A DNA stretch of 64,000 nucleotides from the NCBI RefSeq assembly GCF_002532045.1, contig NZ_NWTG01000002.1:434001-498000 (forward strand), read 5' to 3'. The DNA comes from Bradyrhizobium sp. C9. GTDB lineage: Bacteria > Pseudomonadota > Alphaproteobacteria > Rhizobiales > Xanthobacteraceae. The number at the start of each line of letters is the position of its first letter. Position 1 is the first letter of the stretch. A program made the position numbers and the translations under genes. A model generated the notes under the pieces. The model saw nothing but the letters and a program-made list of their open reading frames with translations, was not told the DNA's origin and did no database searches. Of the stretch, positions 18,538 to 29,896 are shown piece after piece.

Positions 18538-20151
18538 ATGGCAGTCAGCGCCAACAAACTCGAACTGCTGCAGATCGCAGACGCAGTTGCGCGCGAAAAG
18601 TCGATCGACCGCTCCATCGTGATCGCGGCGATGGAAGACGCCATCGCCAAGGCGGCGCGGGCCCGCTACGGCAGCGAGACCGACGTCCATGCCGAGATCG
18701 ACGCCAAGAAGGGCGAGCTGCGGCTGACCCGCCACATGCTGGTGGTCGAGGTCGTCGAGAACTCGTCGAACCAGATTTCGCTGCATGATGCGCAGCGCGC
18801 CAATCCGGGCGCCCAGGTCGGCGACACCATCGCCGACACGCTGCCGCCGCTGGAATATGGCCGCATCGCCGCGCAGTCCGCCAAGCAGGTAATCGTGCAG
18901 AAGGTGCGCGAGGCCGAGCGCGACCGGCAGTACCAGGAGTTCAAGGACCGCATCGGCGACATCGTCAACGGCATCGTCAAGCGCGTCGAATATGGCAGCG
19001 TGATCGTCGATCTCGGCCGCGGCGAAGCCATCGTGCGCCGCGACGAGATGCTGCCGCGCGAAGTGTTCCGCAACGGCGACCGCGTCCGCGCCTATATCTT
19101 CGACGTCCGCCGCGAGACCCGCGGTCCGCAGATCTTCTTGTCGCGCACCCATCCGCAGTTCATGGCGAAGCTGTTCGCGCAGGAAGTGCCGGAAATCTAC
19201 GACGGCATCGTCGAGATCAAGGCGGTCGCCCGCGATCCCGGCTCGCGCGCCAAGATCGGCGTGATCTCGCGCGATTCCTCGGTCGACCCAGTCGGCGCCT
19301 GCGTCGGCATGCGCGGCTCGCGCGTGCAGGCCGTGGTGAACGAGCTGCAGGGCGAGAAGATCGACATCATTCCGTGGTCGCCCGACATCGCGACCTTCGT
19401 CGTCAACGCGCTGGCGCCCGCTGAAGTCGCCAAGGTCGTGATCGACGAGGACCGCGAGCGCATCGAGGTCGTGGTTCCCGACACCAACAACCAGCTGTCG
19501 CTGGCGATCGGCCGCCGCGGCCAGAACGTCCGCCTCGCCTCGCAGCTGACCGGCTGGGACATCGACATCCTGACCGAGCAGGAAGAGTCGGAGCGCCGCC
19601 AGGCCGACTTCGAGAACTCGACCCGCGTGTTCATGGAAGCGCTCAATGTCGACGAGGTGGTCGGCCAGCTGCTCGCCTCCGAAGGCTTCACCTCGGTCGA
19701 GGAGCTCGCGCTGGTCGACGTCAAGGAACTCGCCGGCATCGAAGGTTTCGACGAGGAGACGGCCACAGAGCTGCAGACCCGCGCCCGTGAATATCTGGAG
19801 CAGCTCGAGGCTGAACTCGAGGCGAAGCGCAAGGAACTCGGCGTCGAGGACGCCATGAAGGACGTGCCCGGCATCACCGGCAAGATGCTGGTGAAGCTCG
19901 GCGAGAACGACGTGAAGACCGTCGAGGATCTGGCCGGCTGCGCCACCGACGATCTGGTCGGCTGGACCGAGCGCAAGGAAGGCGGCGAGCCGACCAAGCA
20001 TGCCGGGTTCCTCGATGGCATCGAGGTCTCGCGCGACGAAGCCGAGGCCATGATCATGCAGGCCCGTCTGAAGGCCGGCTGGATCACCGAGGCCGACCTT
20101 GCCAAGCCTGCCGAGGAGGCCGAGGCCGCCGAAGCAGAAGCGGCGTCGTAA
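18538..20151 (+). CDS. nusA: Transcription termination/antitermination factor NusA
   Basis: RNA polymerase-binding elongation factor of 537 residues that modulates pausing, termination and antitermination. Domains in order: N-terminal RNAP-binding domain (1-130), S1 domain (GDIVNGIVKRVEYGSVIVDLGRGEAIV, about 140-205), two KH domains (including GACVGMRGSRVQAVVNELQGEKIDII and LAIGRRGQNVRLASQLTGW), and C-terminal helix-hairpin-helix repeats (SVEELALVDVKELAGIEGFDEETA). NusA could act on the terminator in its own leader at 17602-17632, as the E. coli nusA operon is also autoregulated; that is inference. Confidence 0.97.
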   Translation: MAVSANKLELLQIADAVAREKSIDRSIVIAAMEDAIAKAARARYGSETDVHAEIDAKKGELRLTRHMLVVEVVENSSNQISLHDAQRANPGAQVGDTIADTLPPLEYGRIAAQSAKQVIVQKVREAERDRQYQEFKDRIGDIVNGIVKRVEYGSVIVDLGRGEAIVRRDEMLPREVFRNGDRVRAYIFDVRRETRGPQIFLSRTHPQFMAKLFAQEVPEIYDGIVEIKAVARDPGSRAKIGVISRDSSVDPVGACVGMRGSRVQAVVNELQGEKIDIIPWSPDIATFVVNALAPAEVAKVVIDEDRERIEVVVPDTNNQLSLAIGRRGQNVRLASQLTGWDIDILTEQEESERRQADFENSTRVFMEALNVDEVVGQLLASEGFTSVEELALVDVKELAGIEGFDEETATELQTRAREYLEQLEAELEAKRKELGVEDAMKDVPGITGKMLVKLGENDVKTVEDLAGCATDDLVGWTERKEGGEPTKHAGFLDGIEVSRDEAEAMIMQARLKAGWITEADLAKPAEEAEAAEAEAAS

Positions 20152-20166
20152 GGAGATGCCCCACGG

Positions 20167-20853
20167 ATGCTCGCTCAGGCTGACCCCGATCTCGACGATG
20201 GGCCGCGGACGCAGAAGTCCGCGACCACGCGGATGTGCGCGGTCAGCCGCGAGGTGCATCCGATCGACGAACTGATCCGGTTCGTCGTCGCGCCCACGGG
20301 CGAGGTGATCCCGGATCTCAAGCGCAAGCTCCCGGGCCGCGGACTATGGGTTTCCGCATCGCGGCGCAGCGTTGCGGAAGCGGTCCGTCGTCACCAATTT
20401 AGCAAGGGATTCAAGCGCGATGTCCGCGTCGCGCCGACCCTTCCCGCCGACACCGACGCCCTCCTGGTCCGCAGCGTCACCGAGGCCCTGGCGATGGCCG
20501 CCAAGGCCGGTCAGGTGGTTGCCGGCTTCGGCAAGGTCGAGGACGCACTCAACCGGAACGAAACTGCAGCCCTGATCCACGCTTCGGACGGCGCAGCGGA
20601 CGGAATCCGCAAATTGGACGCGATCGTCAGGCAAAGGGGCGAAAAACGTGGTGAATCGCCGGTAATCGCCGTCGTCAATGTTTTGACGTCGGAAGAATTG
20701 GATTTGGCACTTGGGCGGTCAAATGTGATACATGCTGCGCTGCTCGCGGGCCCGGCGAGCAAGACGTTCCTGTCGCGCTGCCAGATGCTGGTCCGATACC
20801 GGATGGCCGACGACGACAAGACCGCCGAAGCGGCCAGAAATTCCAGAGCCTGA
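20167..20853 (+). CDS. YlxR-L7Ae fusion RNA-binding protein (DUF448)
   Basis: A 228-residue protein. The N-terminal YlxR/DUF448 domain (about 20-100) has MCAVSREVHPIDELIRFVV and GRGLWVSASRRSVAEAV, a motif set found between nusA and infB in most bacteria. The C-terminal half (TDALLVRSVTEALAMAAKAGQVVAGFGKVEDAL) resembles an L7Ae/ribosomal L30e-like RNA-binding fold. RNA binding in translation or RNA processing is inferred. The stop codon (20851-20853) falls inside a family A repeat, so the last residues may vary between strains. Confidence 0.88.
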   Translation: MLAQADPDLDDGPRTQKSATTRMCAVSREVHPIDELIRFVVAPTGEVIPDLKRKLPGRGLWVSASRRSVAEAVRRHQFSKGFKRDVRVAPTLPADTDALLVRSVTEALAMAAKAGQVVAGFGKVEDALNRNETAALIHASDGAADGIRKLDAIVRQRGEKRGESPVIAVVNVLTSEELDLALGRSNVIHAALLAGPASKTFLSRCQMLVRYRMADDDKTAEAARNSRA

Positions 20854-20892
20854 TCCAGGAAGGCGGAGGCCGTCTTTCCGACCGGATCATGC
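20848..20892. repeat. Diverged family A repeat overlapping the ylxR stop
   Basis: CCTGATCCAGGAAGGCGG ... CTTTCCGACCGGATCATGC keeps the outer GATC and GGATCATGC ends and the paired GGAA/TTCC blocks of the family, but is less palindromic. It overlaps the last codon and stop of the YlxR gene and leads into the infB upstream region. Confidence 0.55.
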
Positions 20893-20961
20893 TCAGCAAA
20901 CGACGACACGTTGAAGTATTTGTGCGGCAAACGCACAGCGAAACGAGATTAGGACTGCTGA

Positions 20962-23667
20962 ATGGTTGATACCAAGACCCCTGGCGACAAGACTCTGAGT
21001 GTCCCGAGCAAGACGTTGTCGCTGAAGCCGCGCGTCGAGACGGGCACTGTGCGCCAGAGCTTCAGCCACGGCCGGACCAAGCAGGTCGTGGTCGAGAAGC
21101 GCGGCAAACGTCGCGTCGGTGGCGATGGTCCCGGCGAGGGGCATGCGCCGGAACCCGTGGTTGCAAAGCCGGTAGCGCCCGCACCGAGACCGCCGCAAGG
21201 CCGCCCCTCGGGTCCGCCTCCCGGCCAGCAGCAACGCAACACCCGCTCCGGCGTGGTGCTGCCGACCTTGACCGAAGACGAGCGCTCCGCGCGTGCCAGC
21301 GCGCTCGCCGACGCCCGTCAGCGCGACATCGAGGAGCGCCGCCAGGCCGAAGAGGAAGCCAAGCGCCGCGCCGTCCGCGAGGCCGCCGAGAAGGTCGAGC
21401 GCGAGGCCGCCGAGGCCCGCCGCAAGGCGGAAGAGGAGCGCCACCGCCACGAGGAAGAGGCCAAGCGCAAGGCCGAGGTCGAGGCCAAGCGCCGCTTCGG
21501 CGAGGGCGAGGCCAAGCCCGGCGCGCCAGCCGCCGCCGCACCGGCCAGGCCGGCCGCAGCCACTCCCGCATCTGCTGCTCCGGCAGCGCGGGCGCCGGCA
21601 GCCCGCACGACCACCACGACGACACCCGCGCGCACGCCGGCCGCTGCGCCGAGGCCTCCGGGGGTCGCCGCAGAGGCGGACGAAGACGAAGGTCCGCGCC
21701 TGGTGCGCCGCCCCGGCGGCGCCGTGCGTCCCGTTGCGGCCCCGAAGACCACCCAGAAGCCCGGCCCGCAGAAGCAGCGCGGACGCCTCACGGTCGTCAC
21801 GGCGCTCAACGCCGACGACGTCCGCGAGCGCTCGATCGCCTCGTTCCGCCGCCGTACCCAGCGTCTGAAGGGTCACGCCGCGAACGAGCAGAAGGAAAAG
21901 CTGATCCGCGAAGTCGTCATTCCGGAAGCGATCACGATCCAGGAACTCGCGAACCGCATGTCGGAGCGCGCGGTCGACGTCATCCGCATGCTGATGAAGC
22001 AGGGCGCGATGCACAAGATCACCGACGTGATCGACGCCGACACCGCACAACTGATCGCCGAAGAACTCGGCCACAGCGTCAAGCGCGTCGCCGCGTCCGA
22101 CGTTGAGGAAGGCCTGTTCGACGTCGTCGACGATTCCACCGACACCGAGCCGCGTTCGCCCGTGGTCACCGTCATGGGCCACGTCGACCACGGCAAGACC
22201 TCGCTGCTCGACGCGCTGCGCCACGCCAACGTGGTGTCGGGCGAAGCCGGCGGCATCACCCAGCACATCGGTGCCTATCAGGTGACTTCGCCGGAAAGCG
22301 GCAAGAAGATCACCTTCATCGATACGCCCGGCCACGCCGCGTTCACCGCGATGCGCGCCCGCGGCGCCAAGGTCACCGACATCGTCGTGCTGGTGGTCGC
22401 GGCCGATGACGGCGTGATGCCGCAGACGATCGAGGCGATCAACCACGCGAAGGCGGCCAAGGTGCCGATGATCGTGGCGATCAACAAGATCGACAAGCCC
22501 GATGCACGGCCGGAGCGCGTGCGCACCGAATTGCTGCAATACGAGGTGCAGGTCGAATCGCTCGGCGGCGACGTCGTCGACGTCGAGGTCTCGGCCAAGA
22601 ACAAGACCAATCTCGACCGGCTGCTCGAAATGATCGCGCTGCAGGCCGAAATCCTCGACCTGAAGACCAATTCGCAGCGTCCGGCGGAAGGCACCGTGAT
22701 CGAAGCCAAGCTCGATCGTGGCCGCGGTCCGGTCGCGACCGTACTGGTGCAGCGCGGCACGCTGCGCATCGGCGACATCATCGTGGCCGGCGCCGAGATG
22801 GGCCGCGTCCGCGCCCTGATCTCCGACCAGGGCGAAAATCTCGACGAGGCCGGGCCGTCGGTGCCGGTCGAGGTGCTCGGCTTCAACGGCCCGCCGGAAG
22901 CCGGCGACCGTCTCGCCGTCGTCGAGAACGAAGCCCGCGCCCGCCAGGTCACGAGCTACCGCGCGCACCAGAAGCGCGAGAACGCGGCTGCCTCGATCTC
23001 CGGCATGCGCGGCTCGCTCGAGCAGATGATGTCGCAGCTCAAGACCGCGGGCCGCAAGGAGTTCCCGCTGATCGTCAAGGCCGACGTGCAGGGCTCGCTG
23101 GAAGCGATCCTGGGCTCGCTCGAAAAGCTCGGCACCGACGAAGTCGCCGCCCGCATCCTGCATGCCGGCGTCGGAGGCATCTCGGAGTCCGACGTCACGC
23201 TGGCCGAAGGCTTCAACGCCGCGATCATCGGCTTCTCGGTCCGCGCCAACAAGGAAGCGGCGGCCGCAGCCAAGCGCAACGGCATCGAGATCCGCTACTA
23301 CAACATCATCTACGACCTCGTGGATGACATCAAAAAGGCGATGTCCGGCCTGCTCGCGCCCACGCTGCGCGAAACCATGCTGGGCAACGCGCAGATCCTG
23401 GAAGTGTTCAACATTTCCAAGGTCGGCAAGGTCGCGGGTTGCCGCGTCACCGACGGCACCGTGGAACGCGGCGCCAATGTTCGCCTGATCCGCGACAATG
23501 TCGTGGTGCATGAAGGCAAGCTGTCGACGCTGAAGCGCTTCAAGGATGAAGTGAAGGAAGTGGTCGCCGGCCAGGAGTGTGGCATGGCATTCGAGAACTA
23601 CGGCGACATGCGCGTCGGCGACGTGATCGAATGTTACCGCATCGAGACGATCCAGCGCTCTCTGTAA
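20962..23667 (+). CDS. infB: Translation initiation factor IF-2
   Basis: GTPase of 901 residues that delivers initiator tRNA to the 30S subunit. The N-terminus (1-300) has the IF2_N-associated start ([35 protein letters not shown]), then a long charged coiled-coil rich in Glu/Lys/Arg/Ala and an Ala/Pro-rich linker. The G domain carries GHVDHGKTS (G1), DTPGHAAF (G3) and NKIDKPDA (G4). Domains II-IV follow. The second IF2_N module is [33 protein letters not shown]. Fourth gene of the rimP operon. Confidence 0.97.
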   Translation: MVDTKTPGDKTLSVPSKTLSLKPRVETGTVRQSFSHGRTKQVVVEKRGKRRVGGDGPGEGHAPEPVVAKPVAPAPRPPQGRPSGPPPGQQQRNTRSGVVLPTLTEDERSARASALADARQRDIEERRQAEEEAKRRAVREAAEKVEREAAEARRKAEEERHRHEEEAKRKAEVEAKRRFGEGEAKPGAPAAAAPARPAAATPASAAPAARAPAARTTTTTTPARTPAAAPRPPGVAAEADEDEGPRLVRRPGGAVRPVAAPKTTQKPGPQKQRGRLTVVTALNADDVRERSIASFRRRTQRLKGHAANEQKEKLIREVVIPEAITIQELANRMSERAVDVIRMLMKQGAMHKITDVIDADTAQLIAEELGHSVKRVAASDVEEGLFDVVDDSTDTEPRSPVVTVMGHVDHGKTSLLDALRHANVVSGEAGGITQHIGAYQVTSPESGKKITFIDTPGHAAFTAMRARGAKVTDIVVLVVAADDGVMPQTIEAINHAKAAKVPMIVAINKIDKPDARPERVRTELLQYEVQVESLGGDVVDVEVSAKNKTNLDRLLEMIALQAEILDLKTNSQRPAEGTVIEAKLDRGRGPVATVLVQRGTLRIGDIIVAGAEMGRVRALISDQGENLDEAGPSVPVEVLGFNGPPEAGDRLAVVENEARARQVTSYRAHQKRENAAASISGMRGSLEQMMSQLKTAGRKEFPLIVKADVQGSLEAILGSLEKLGTDEVAARILHAGVGGISESDVTLAEGFNAAIIGFSVRANKEAAAAAKRNGIEIRYYNIIYDLVDDIKKAMSGLLAPTLRETMLGNAQILEVFNISKVGKVAGCRVTDGTVERGANVRLIRDNVVVHEGKLSTLKRFKDEVKEVVAGQECGMAFENYGDMRVGDVIECYRIETIQRSL

Positions 23668-23842
23668 GTCCAAATCTTACGAAGCGCAGATCTTACTAAG
23701 CGTTGGGTCCATTTGACTGAAAATGCGACGACGTGGCCGGACTTTAGTCCGGCCACCGGCGCATCGTCCGATTGAAAGCAAAAGCTAGGACATTGATGCC
23801 CGCGGCCAAAGCCAGCGGGCGCGACGGTTTTGGAAGAAGGTC
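23668..23842. other. infB-rbfA intergenic region with direct repeat and hairpin
   Basis: 175 bp inside the operon. It contains a 13 bp direct repeat, ATCTTAC(G/T)AAGCG, at 23674-23686 and 23690-23702, and a perfect 10 bp hairpin, GTGGCCGGAC-TTTA-GTCCGGCCAC, at 23733-23756. There is no T run after the hairpin. These could mark an RNA processing or stabilising site. Confidence 0.55.
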
Positions 23843-24253
23843 ATGCCTCGTCAAAAGAAGAGTTCCAGCCCCGGCGGATCGCAACGTCAGCTGCGCGTCG
23901 GCGAAACGGTTCGCCATGCAGTTGCCGAGATTCTGTCACAGGGTGAGGTTCACGATCCCGATCTGGAAGGCCACATCATCACCGTTCCCGAGGTGCGCAT
24001 GTCGCCTGACCTGAAGCTCGCCACGGTCTACGTGATGCCGCTCGGCGGTCGCGACACCGACGTGGTGATAGCCGCGCTCGAGCGCAACAAGAAGTTCCTT
24101 CGCGGCGAGATCGCGCATCGCGTCAACCTGAAATTTGCACCCGACATTCGCTTCCGCGTCGATGAGCGGTTCGACGAGGCGGAGCGCATCGAGAAACTAC
24201 TGCGGACACCTGCGGTGCAGCGAGACCTTGCACCCGATTCGGACGATGAGTGA
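23843..24253 (+). CDS. rbfA: 30S ribosome-binding factor RbfA
   Basis: A 136-residue KH-fold assembly factor that binds the 30S subunit and assists 16S rRNA 5'-end maturation. The conserved core runs from [55 protein letters not shown] to [33 protein letters not shown] lies at ribosome binding site distance before ATG 23843. The stop TGA overlaps the truB start by one base. Confidence 0.95.
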   Translation: MPRQKKSSSPGGSQRQLRVGETVRHAVAEILSQGEVHDPDLEGHIITVPEVRMSPDLKLATVYVMPLGGRDTDVVIAALERNKKFLRGEIAHRVNLKFAPDIRFRVDERFDEAERIEKLLRTPAVQRDLAPDSDDE

Positions 24254-25362
24254 TGACTGTGATGACGACCAACAGCGTGATCGACGCGAAGGATGCCGAC
24301 GCGCGCGACGCTGAGCGGGATGCCTTTGCCGGGCCGCGCACCGACGATTCGCGCCGCACCAACAACGACCCGCGCCAGAAGCACGGCAAGCAGAACCAGC
24401 AGCCGCGCCGCGACAAGCGCGACGTCCACGGCTGGGTGGTGCTCGACAAGCCGATCGGCATGACCTCGACGCAGGCCGTCGCCGTGCTCAAGCGCCTGTT
24501 CCAGGCCAAGCGCGCCGGCCATGCCGGCACGCTCGATCCGCTCGCCTCCGGCGGCCTGCCGATCGCGCTGGGCGAAGCCACCAAGACGGTGCCGTTCGTG
24601 ATGGACGGCCGCAAGCGCTACCGCTTCACGGTCAGCTGGGGCGAGGAACGCGACACCGACGACACCGAGGGACGGCCGGTCAGGACCAGCGAGAGCCGGC
24701 CGACCGCCGATTCGATCCGCGAGCTGCTGCCGCGCTTCACCGGGGTGATCGAGCAGATCCCGCCGCAATATTCGGCCATCAAGGTGCAGGGTGAGCGGGC
24801 CTATGACCTGGCGCGCGACGGCGAGACCGTGGAACTGAAGCCCCGCCCGGTTGAGATTCACGAATTAACCTTGGTAGAACATGGAGATAACGGACAATCC
24901 GTGTTCGAGGCCGAGTGCGGCAAGGGAACCTATGTCCGGGCCCTGGCCCGCGATATGGGCCGGATTCTGGGCTGTTTCGGCCATATCTGCGCCCTGCGGC
25001 GGACCCTGGTCGGTCCGTTTACCGAGCGGGACATGATTCCGCTGGAACAGTTGGAGGCTTTATGCAATAGAGCCGCGTCTGGCGAGGGCAGCCTCGCCGA
25101 CGCGCTTTTGCCCGTTGAGACCGCGCTGGACGACATCCCGGCACTGGCCGTCACACGGGCTGATGCGGCAAGGCTCCACAGGGGCCAGGCCGTTTTGTTG
25201 CGCGGACGGGATGCGCCCAATACCAGCGGCACAGTCTATGTCACGGTGGCAGGCCGGCTTCTCGCGCTTGCCGAGATTGGCAATGGCGAACTCATCCCCA
25301 AGCGCGTGTTCAACCTGAACGGACTGACTGCCAGTCCGGCTCGCAACAATGAAAGTAACTGA
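24253..25362 (+). CDS. truB: tRNA pseudouridine55 synthase TruB
   Basis: Makes pseudouridine 55 in the T-loop of all elongator tRNAs; 369 residues. The catalytic Asp lies in [22 protein letters not shown]. The N-terminal 50 residues (rich in Asp/Arg, ...[21 protein letters not shown]) are an extra basic extension common in Rhizobiales. Three starts compete: GTG 24250, ATG 24253 and ATG 24262. ATG 24253 is given because it shares a base with the rbfA stop (TGATG). A C-terminal PUA-like region lies around [20 protein letters not shown]. Confidence 0.94.
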   Translation: MTVMTTNSVIDAKDADARDAERDAFAGPRTDDSRRTNNDPRQKHGKQNQQPRRDKRDVHGWVVLDKPIGMTSTQAVAVLKRLFQAKRAGHAGTLDPLASGGLPIALGEATKTVPFVMDGRKRYRFTVSWGEERDTDDTEGRPVRTSESRPTADSIRELLPRFTGVIEQIPPQYSAIKVQGERAYDLARDGETVELKPRPVEIHELTLVEHGDNGQSVFEAECGKGTYVRALARDMGRILGCFGHICALRRTLVGPFTERDMIPLEQLEALCNRAASGEGSLADALLPVETALDDIPALAVTRADAARLHRGQAVLLRGRDAPNTSGTVYVTVAGRLLALAEIGNGELIPKRVFNLNGLTASPARNNESN

Positions 25363-25364
25363 CG

Positions 25365-25634
25365 ATGTCGATTACCGCCGAACGCAAAGCGGAAGTCATC
25401 AAGACGAATGCCAACAAAGCCGGCGACACCGGCTCGCCCGAGGTTCAGGTCGCGATCCTGTCGGAACGCATCAATAACCTCACCGAGCACTTCAAGAGCC
25501 ATGTGAAGGACAACCATTCACGCCGCGGCCTCCTGAAGCTCGTGTCGACGCGTCGTTCCCTGCTTGACTACATCAAGCGCAAGGACGAGGCGCGCTACAA
25601 GGCGCTGCTCGAGAAGCACAACATCCGTCGTTGA
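25365..25634 (+). CDS. rpsO: 30S ribosomal protein S15
   Basis: Primary 16S rRNA-binding protein of the small subunit, 89 residues, exactly the usual length. [46 protein letters not shown] and the [24 protein letters not shown] segment are near-invariant. It begins 2 bp after truB, so it is translated in the same operon. A strong terminator-type hairpin follows, separating it from pnp as in other proteobacteria. Confidence 0.98.
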   Translation: MSITAERKAEVIKTNANKAGDTGSPEVQVAILSERINNLTEHFKSHVKDNHSRRGLLKLVSTRRSLLDYIKRKDEARYKALLEKHNIRR

Positions 25635-25645
25635 TTTGAGAAGCA

Positions 25646-25670
25646 CGCGCGCGAGGTTCGCGCGCGTTTT
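25646..25670 (+). terminator. Terminator/attenuator between rpsO and pnp
   Basis: A perfect 9 bp GC stem, CGCGCGCGA (25646-25654) and TCGCGCGCG (25658-25666), loop GGT, followed by TTTT. It lies 12 bp after the rpsO stop. Partial read-through would allow pnp to be expressed from the upstream operon. Confidence 0.8.
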
Positions 25671-25948
25671 CGCATGGTCGTCCGTGAACTCGGACTTTCG
25701 AATTGTCGAAAGATGATCATGCGCAACAGCATGGCCATCGCGCCATGCACTAGCGTCCAGCAGCAATCCGGCCGCTGGACCGGGCAAGATGCCCAGATGA
25801 CCGAAAGGATGGACGCCATCCGAAATCCAGGGACCATGGCAGGATCGCCGGATGCTGACCGCAGCAGCGCATCAGTGTCTCGCCGTCTTGGCATGGTCTT
25901 TGTGTTTCAGGGCGCCGTGCTTTCGTGAAACCATGAAAGAAAACCGAA
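25671..25948 (+). other. pnp leader region
   Basis: About 280 bp without a convincing gene. An 84-codon open frame at 25674-25928 has no recognisable features and is not called. In other proteobacteria this leader carries an RNase III-cleaved hairpin through which PNPase autoregulates; no such long stem could be defined by eye here. Confidence 0.4.
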
Positions 25949-28105
<2,157 letters not shown>

Positions 28106-28127
28106 GCCTGCTCAGAGCGAAACAACG

Positions 28128-28156
28128 AAGGGCGGCCGAGAGGCCGCCCTTTTTGT
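28128..28156 (+). terminator. pnp intrinsic terminator
   Basis: Stem GGGCGGCC (28130-28137) and GGCCGCCC (28142-28149), loop GAGA, flanked by AA/TT and followed by TTTTTG. It lies 23 bp after the pnp stop. This is the best classical terminator in the window. Confidence 0.92.
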
Positions 28157-28306
28157 TTGGTGCGATGCCTGAGCGCGTGAGGCCCTGCAGGGACAATGCG
28201 ATTCTGGAAGGGCCTTGGCCGTGCGCCATGCGGCAGCAAAGGCCGGCACATTCGCGGTATGAGCTGGCAAGACTCCCTGGCCGCAAGCGGCTACGCTAGG
28301 CTTGAG

Positions 28307-28334
28307 AGCTCCGCGAGATGCGCGGGGCTTTCTT
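28307..28334 (+). terminator. Terminator-like hairpin upstream of a GNAT gene
   Basis: AGCTCCGCG (28307-28315) pairs with CGCGGGGCT (28321-28329) with one G-U pair, loop AGATG, then TTTCTT. It sits 31 bp before the acetyltransferase start and some 150 bp after the pnp terminator, so it may end a short untranslated transcript from 28157-28300 or attenuate the next gene. Confidence 0.45.
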
Positions 28335-28364
28335 ATTGGAAATCGGCGACCGGAGGAATCGACG

Positions 28365-28817
28365 ATGACACAGCCGATCATCCGGCCTGCCCGTCCCGAC
28401 GAACTTGACGCGATCGCGCGCGCCTGGATGGACAGCTGGACGTCGACCGGGCTCTCGCAGGCGAGCGAAAGCCTATTGAACGATCTGCGCGCCCGCCTGC
28501 CGCGCGAGATCGCCGGCGGCTGGAGCCTGTTCGTCGCCGACGATCGCGGCACCATCGCCGCAATGCTGGCGCTGCACCTGCCGACTGCGCTGCTCGACCA
28601 GCTGATGGTCGCACCAAGCTATCAGGGCCAGAGTCTGGGACGCCATTTGCTCGCGTTCACCCGTGAGCAAATGCCCGACGAGATCTGGCTGAAATGCGTC
28701 CGCGAGAACGAGAAGGCCTGGCGCTGGTACGAGCGCGAAGGCTTCGTGTTCGAGAAGGAGGCGATCAATCCGGCCACCGGGTTCATGATGAAGTACTACC
28801 GGTGGAAGAAGCGATAG
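28365..28817 (+). CDS. GNAT-family N-acetyltransferase
   Basis: A single-domain acetyltransferase of 150 residues. Motif A is visible around LLDQLMVAPSYQGQSLGRHLLAFTREQM (Q-x-x-G-x-G loop as QGQSLG) and motif B as KCVRENEKAWRWYEREGFVFEKE. ATG 28365 has a strong GGAGGAATC ribosome binding site; the frame opens further upstream without support. The substrate cannot be assigned. A small hairpin with a T run immediately precedes the gene. Confidence 0.85.
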   Translation: MTQPIIRPARPDELDAIARAWMDSWTSTGLSQASESLLNDLRARLPREIAGGWSLFVADDRGTIAAMLALHLPTALLDQLMVAPSYQGQSLGRHLLAFTREQMPDEIWLKCVRENEKAWRWYEREGFVFEKEAINPATGFMMKYYRWKKR

Positions 28818-28897
28818 ACATCCACCGCTCGCTTGCGGGAGGCGGCTGCACGCTCTAGTTTGCCGTGACAACGCCATCAACTTCCGCTTACCGAGCA

Positions 28898-29746
28898 ATG
28901 TACCGCAGCTTCGCCGTCGCCCTACTCGTGTCATGCTTTGCCGCGGCGGGATGGGCTCAGTCTCCCTCAACCTCAGCGTCGCCCGCAGCTCCGCAGGCCG
29001 CCAAATCCGCCGCCAAGAAGCCGACACCCAAGGCCGCTGCACCGAAGGCAAAATCGGACGGCAGAGCCGCGCCGGCGGCGTCCGGACCCTGCAGCTTGGG
29101 CGTGATCTCGGCGATCGGAGATCGCTTCGCGGTCCACAAGTTCGGCGTGACGGTGTTCGAAACCGAGGACAACGAGGTGCCGATCGACAATTGGGGCCTC
29201 GATGACGTCGTTCTGGCACGCGTGCGCGCGCTGACAGGTACCGATCCCTCGATCCGCAAGATCAGTTATCCGAGGGGCGCATTCGAGCCGTTCTACAATC
29301 CGAAATCACGACTCCTGCGCGATCCAGGTGAAGACTTGCCGGCGATCGTACGAGGCATCACGGCCAATGCCAATTGCGAGCGCTACTTGGTCGTCACCCG
29401 CTTCAAGGCCCAGCTGCCCGGCACCAGTCTGACTGTAAACGGCATCGGCGCCTATAACAGAGGTCTCGGGAGCCTCGTGAGGCATTCGCACCTGTTCGCG
29501 AACATTTCCATCAGTCTGCTGGACGGCAGGACGTACGAAAGGATCGACCGTCGAATGGCGCTCCTCAAGGCCACATTCGCCGACGGAATGAGGCTCACCG
29601 AAGACCCGATGACCCAGCTCGACAACTCGCTGTTTCCCGATCCTCCAGCAACGGCATCAGGCAGCGCGGTGCTTCGCGAGAAAACGCGCGCGCTCGTCGC
29701 GGCAAAGCTGGATCTGTCGCTCCCCGCCTTTCTCAGGGATGAATAG
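28898..29746 (+). CDS. Secreted protein of unknown function
   Basis: A 282-residue protein not recognised as a named family. The N-terminus MYRSFAVALLVSCFAAAGWAQ is a good signal peptide with predicted cleavage after AGWA, so export to the periplasm is likely. Residues about 22-70 are a low-complexity Ala/Pro/Lys/Ser linker. The folded part starts near GPCSLGVISAIGDRFAVHKFGVTVFETEDNEVPIDNWGLDD and has two Cys (ANANCERYLVVTRF is the second) that could form a disulfide. ATG 28898 is chosen over a GTG at 28865 because it puts the signal peptide at residue 1. Confidence 0.75.
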   Translation: MYRSFAVALLVSCFAAAGWAQSPSTSASPAAPQAAKSAAKKPTPKAAAPKAKSDGRAAPAASGPCSLGVISAIGDRFAVHKFGVTVFETEDNEVPIDNWGLDDVVLARVRALTGTDPSIRKISYPRGAFEPFYNPKSRLLRDPGEDLPAIVRGITANANCERYLVVTRFKAQLPGTSLTVNGIGAYNRGLGSLVRHSHLFANISISLLDGRTYERIDRRMALLKATFADGMRLTEDPMTQLDNSLFPDPPATASGSAVLREKTRALVAAKLDLSLPAFLRDE

Positions 29747-29896
29747 ACAGGGCTTGCCGGTCTGCGCGGTTGGCGGCGTTGACCGGCATGCCGACCTGAA
29801 CTCGCACGCCTTGTCCTGTGTTGGTGTGTTGCCAATCTGGGCCGGTCGCGCGATGAATGGCCGCCATTCATCCACGCCGAAGAAAGGGACCGCACC
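29747..29896. other. Intergenic region upstream of the GST gene
   Basis: It holds a perfect 9 bp inverted repeat, GATGAATGG-CCG-CCATTCATC (29852-29872), 24 bp before the GST start codon. This could be an operator or a 5' RNA hairpin. No promoter elements were recognised with confidence. Confidence 0.4.

Noticed and set aside
17677..20259. An 860-codon minus-strand open frame across rimP and nusA
   Set aside because: It is antisense to two certain genes and arises from GC-rich codon usage; its translation is rich in Asp/His/Leu/Arg with no recognisable domain.
20893..23673. A 926-codon minus-strand open frame antisense to infB
   Set aside because: It mirrors the whole infB gene and has the same composition artefact; infB is unambiguous.
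25674..25928. An 84-codon frame in the pnp leader
   Set aside because: No ribosome binding site, no family resemblance and no sensible N-terminus; the region is better explained as untranslated leader.
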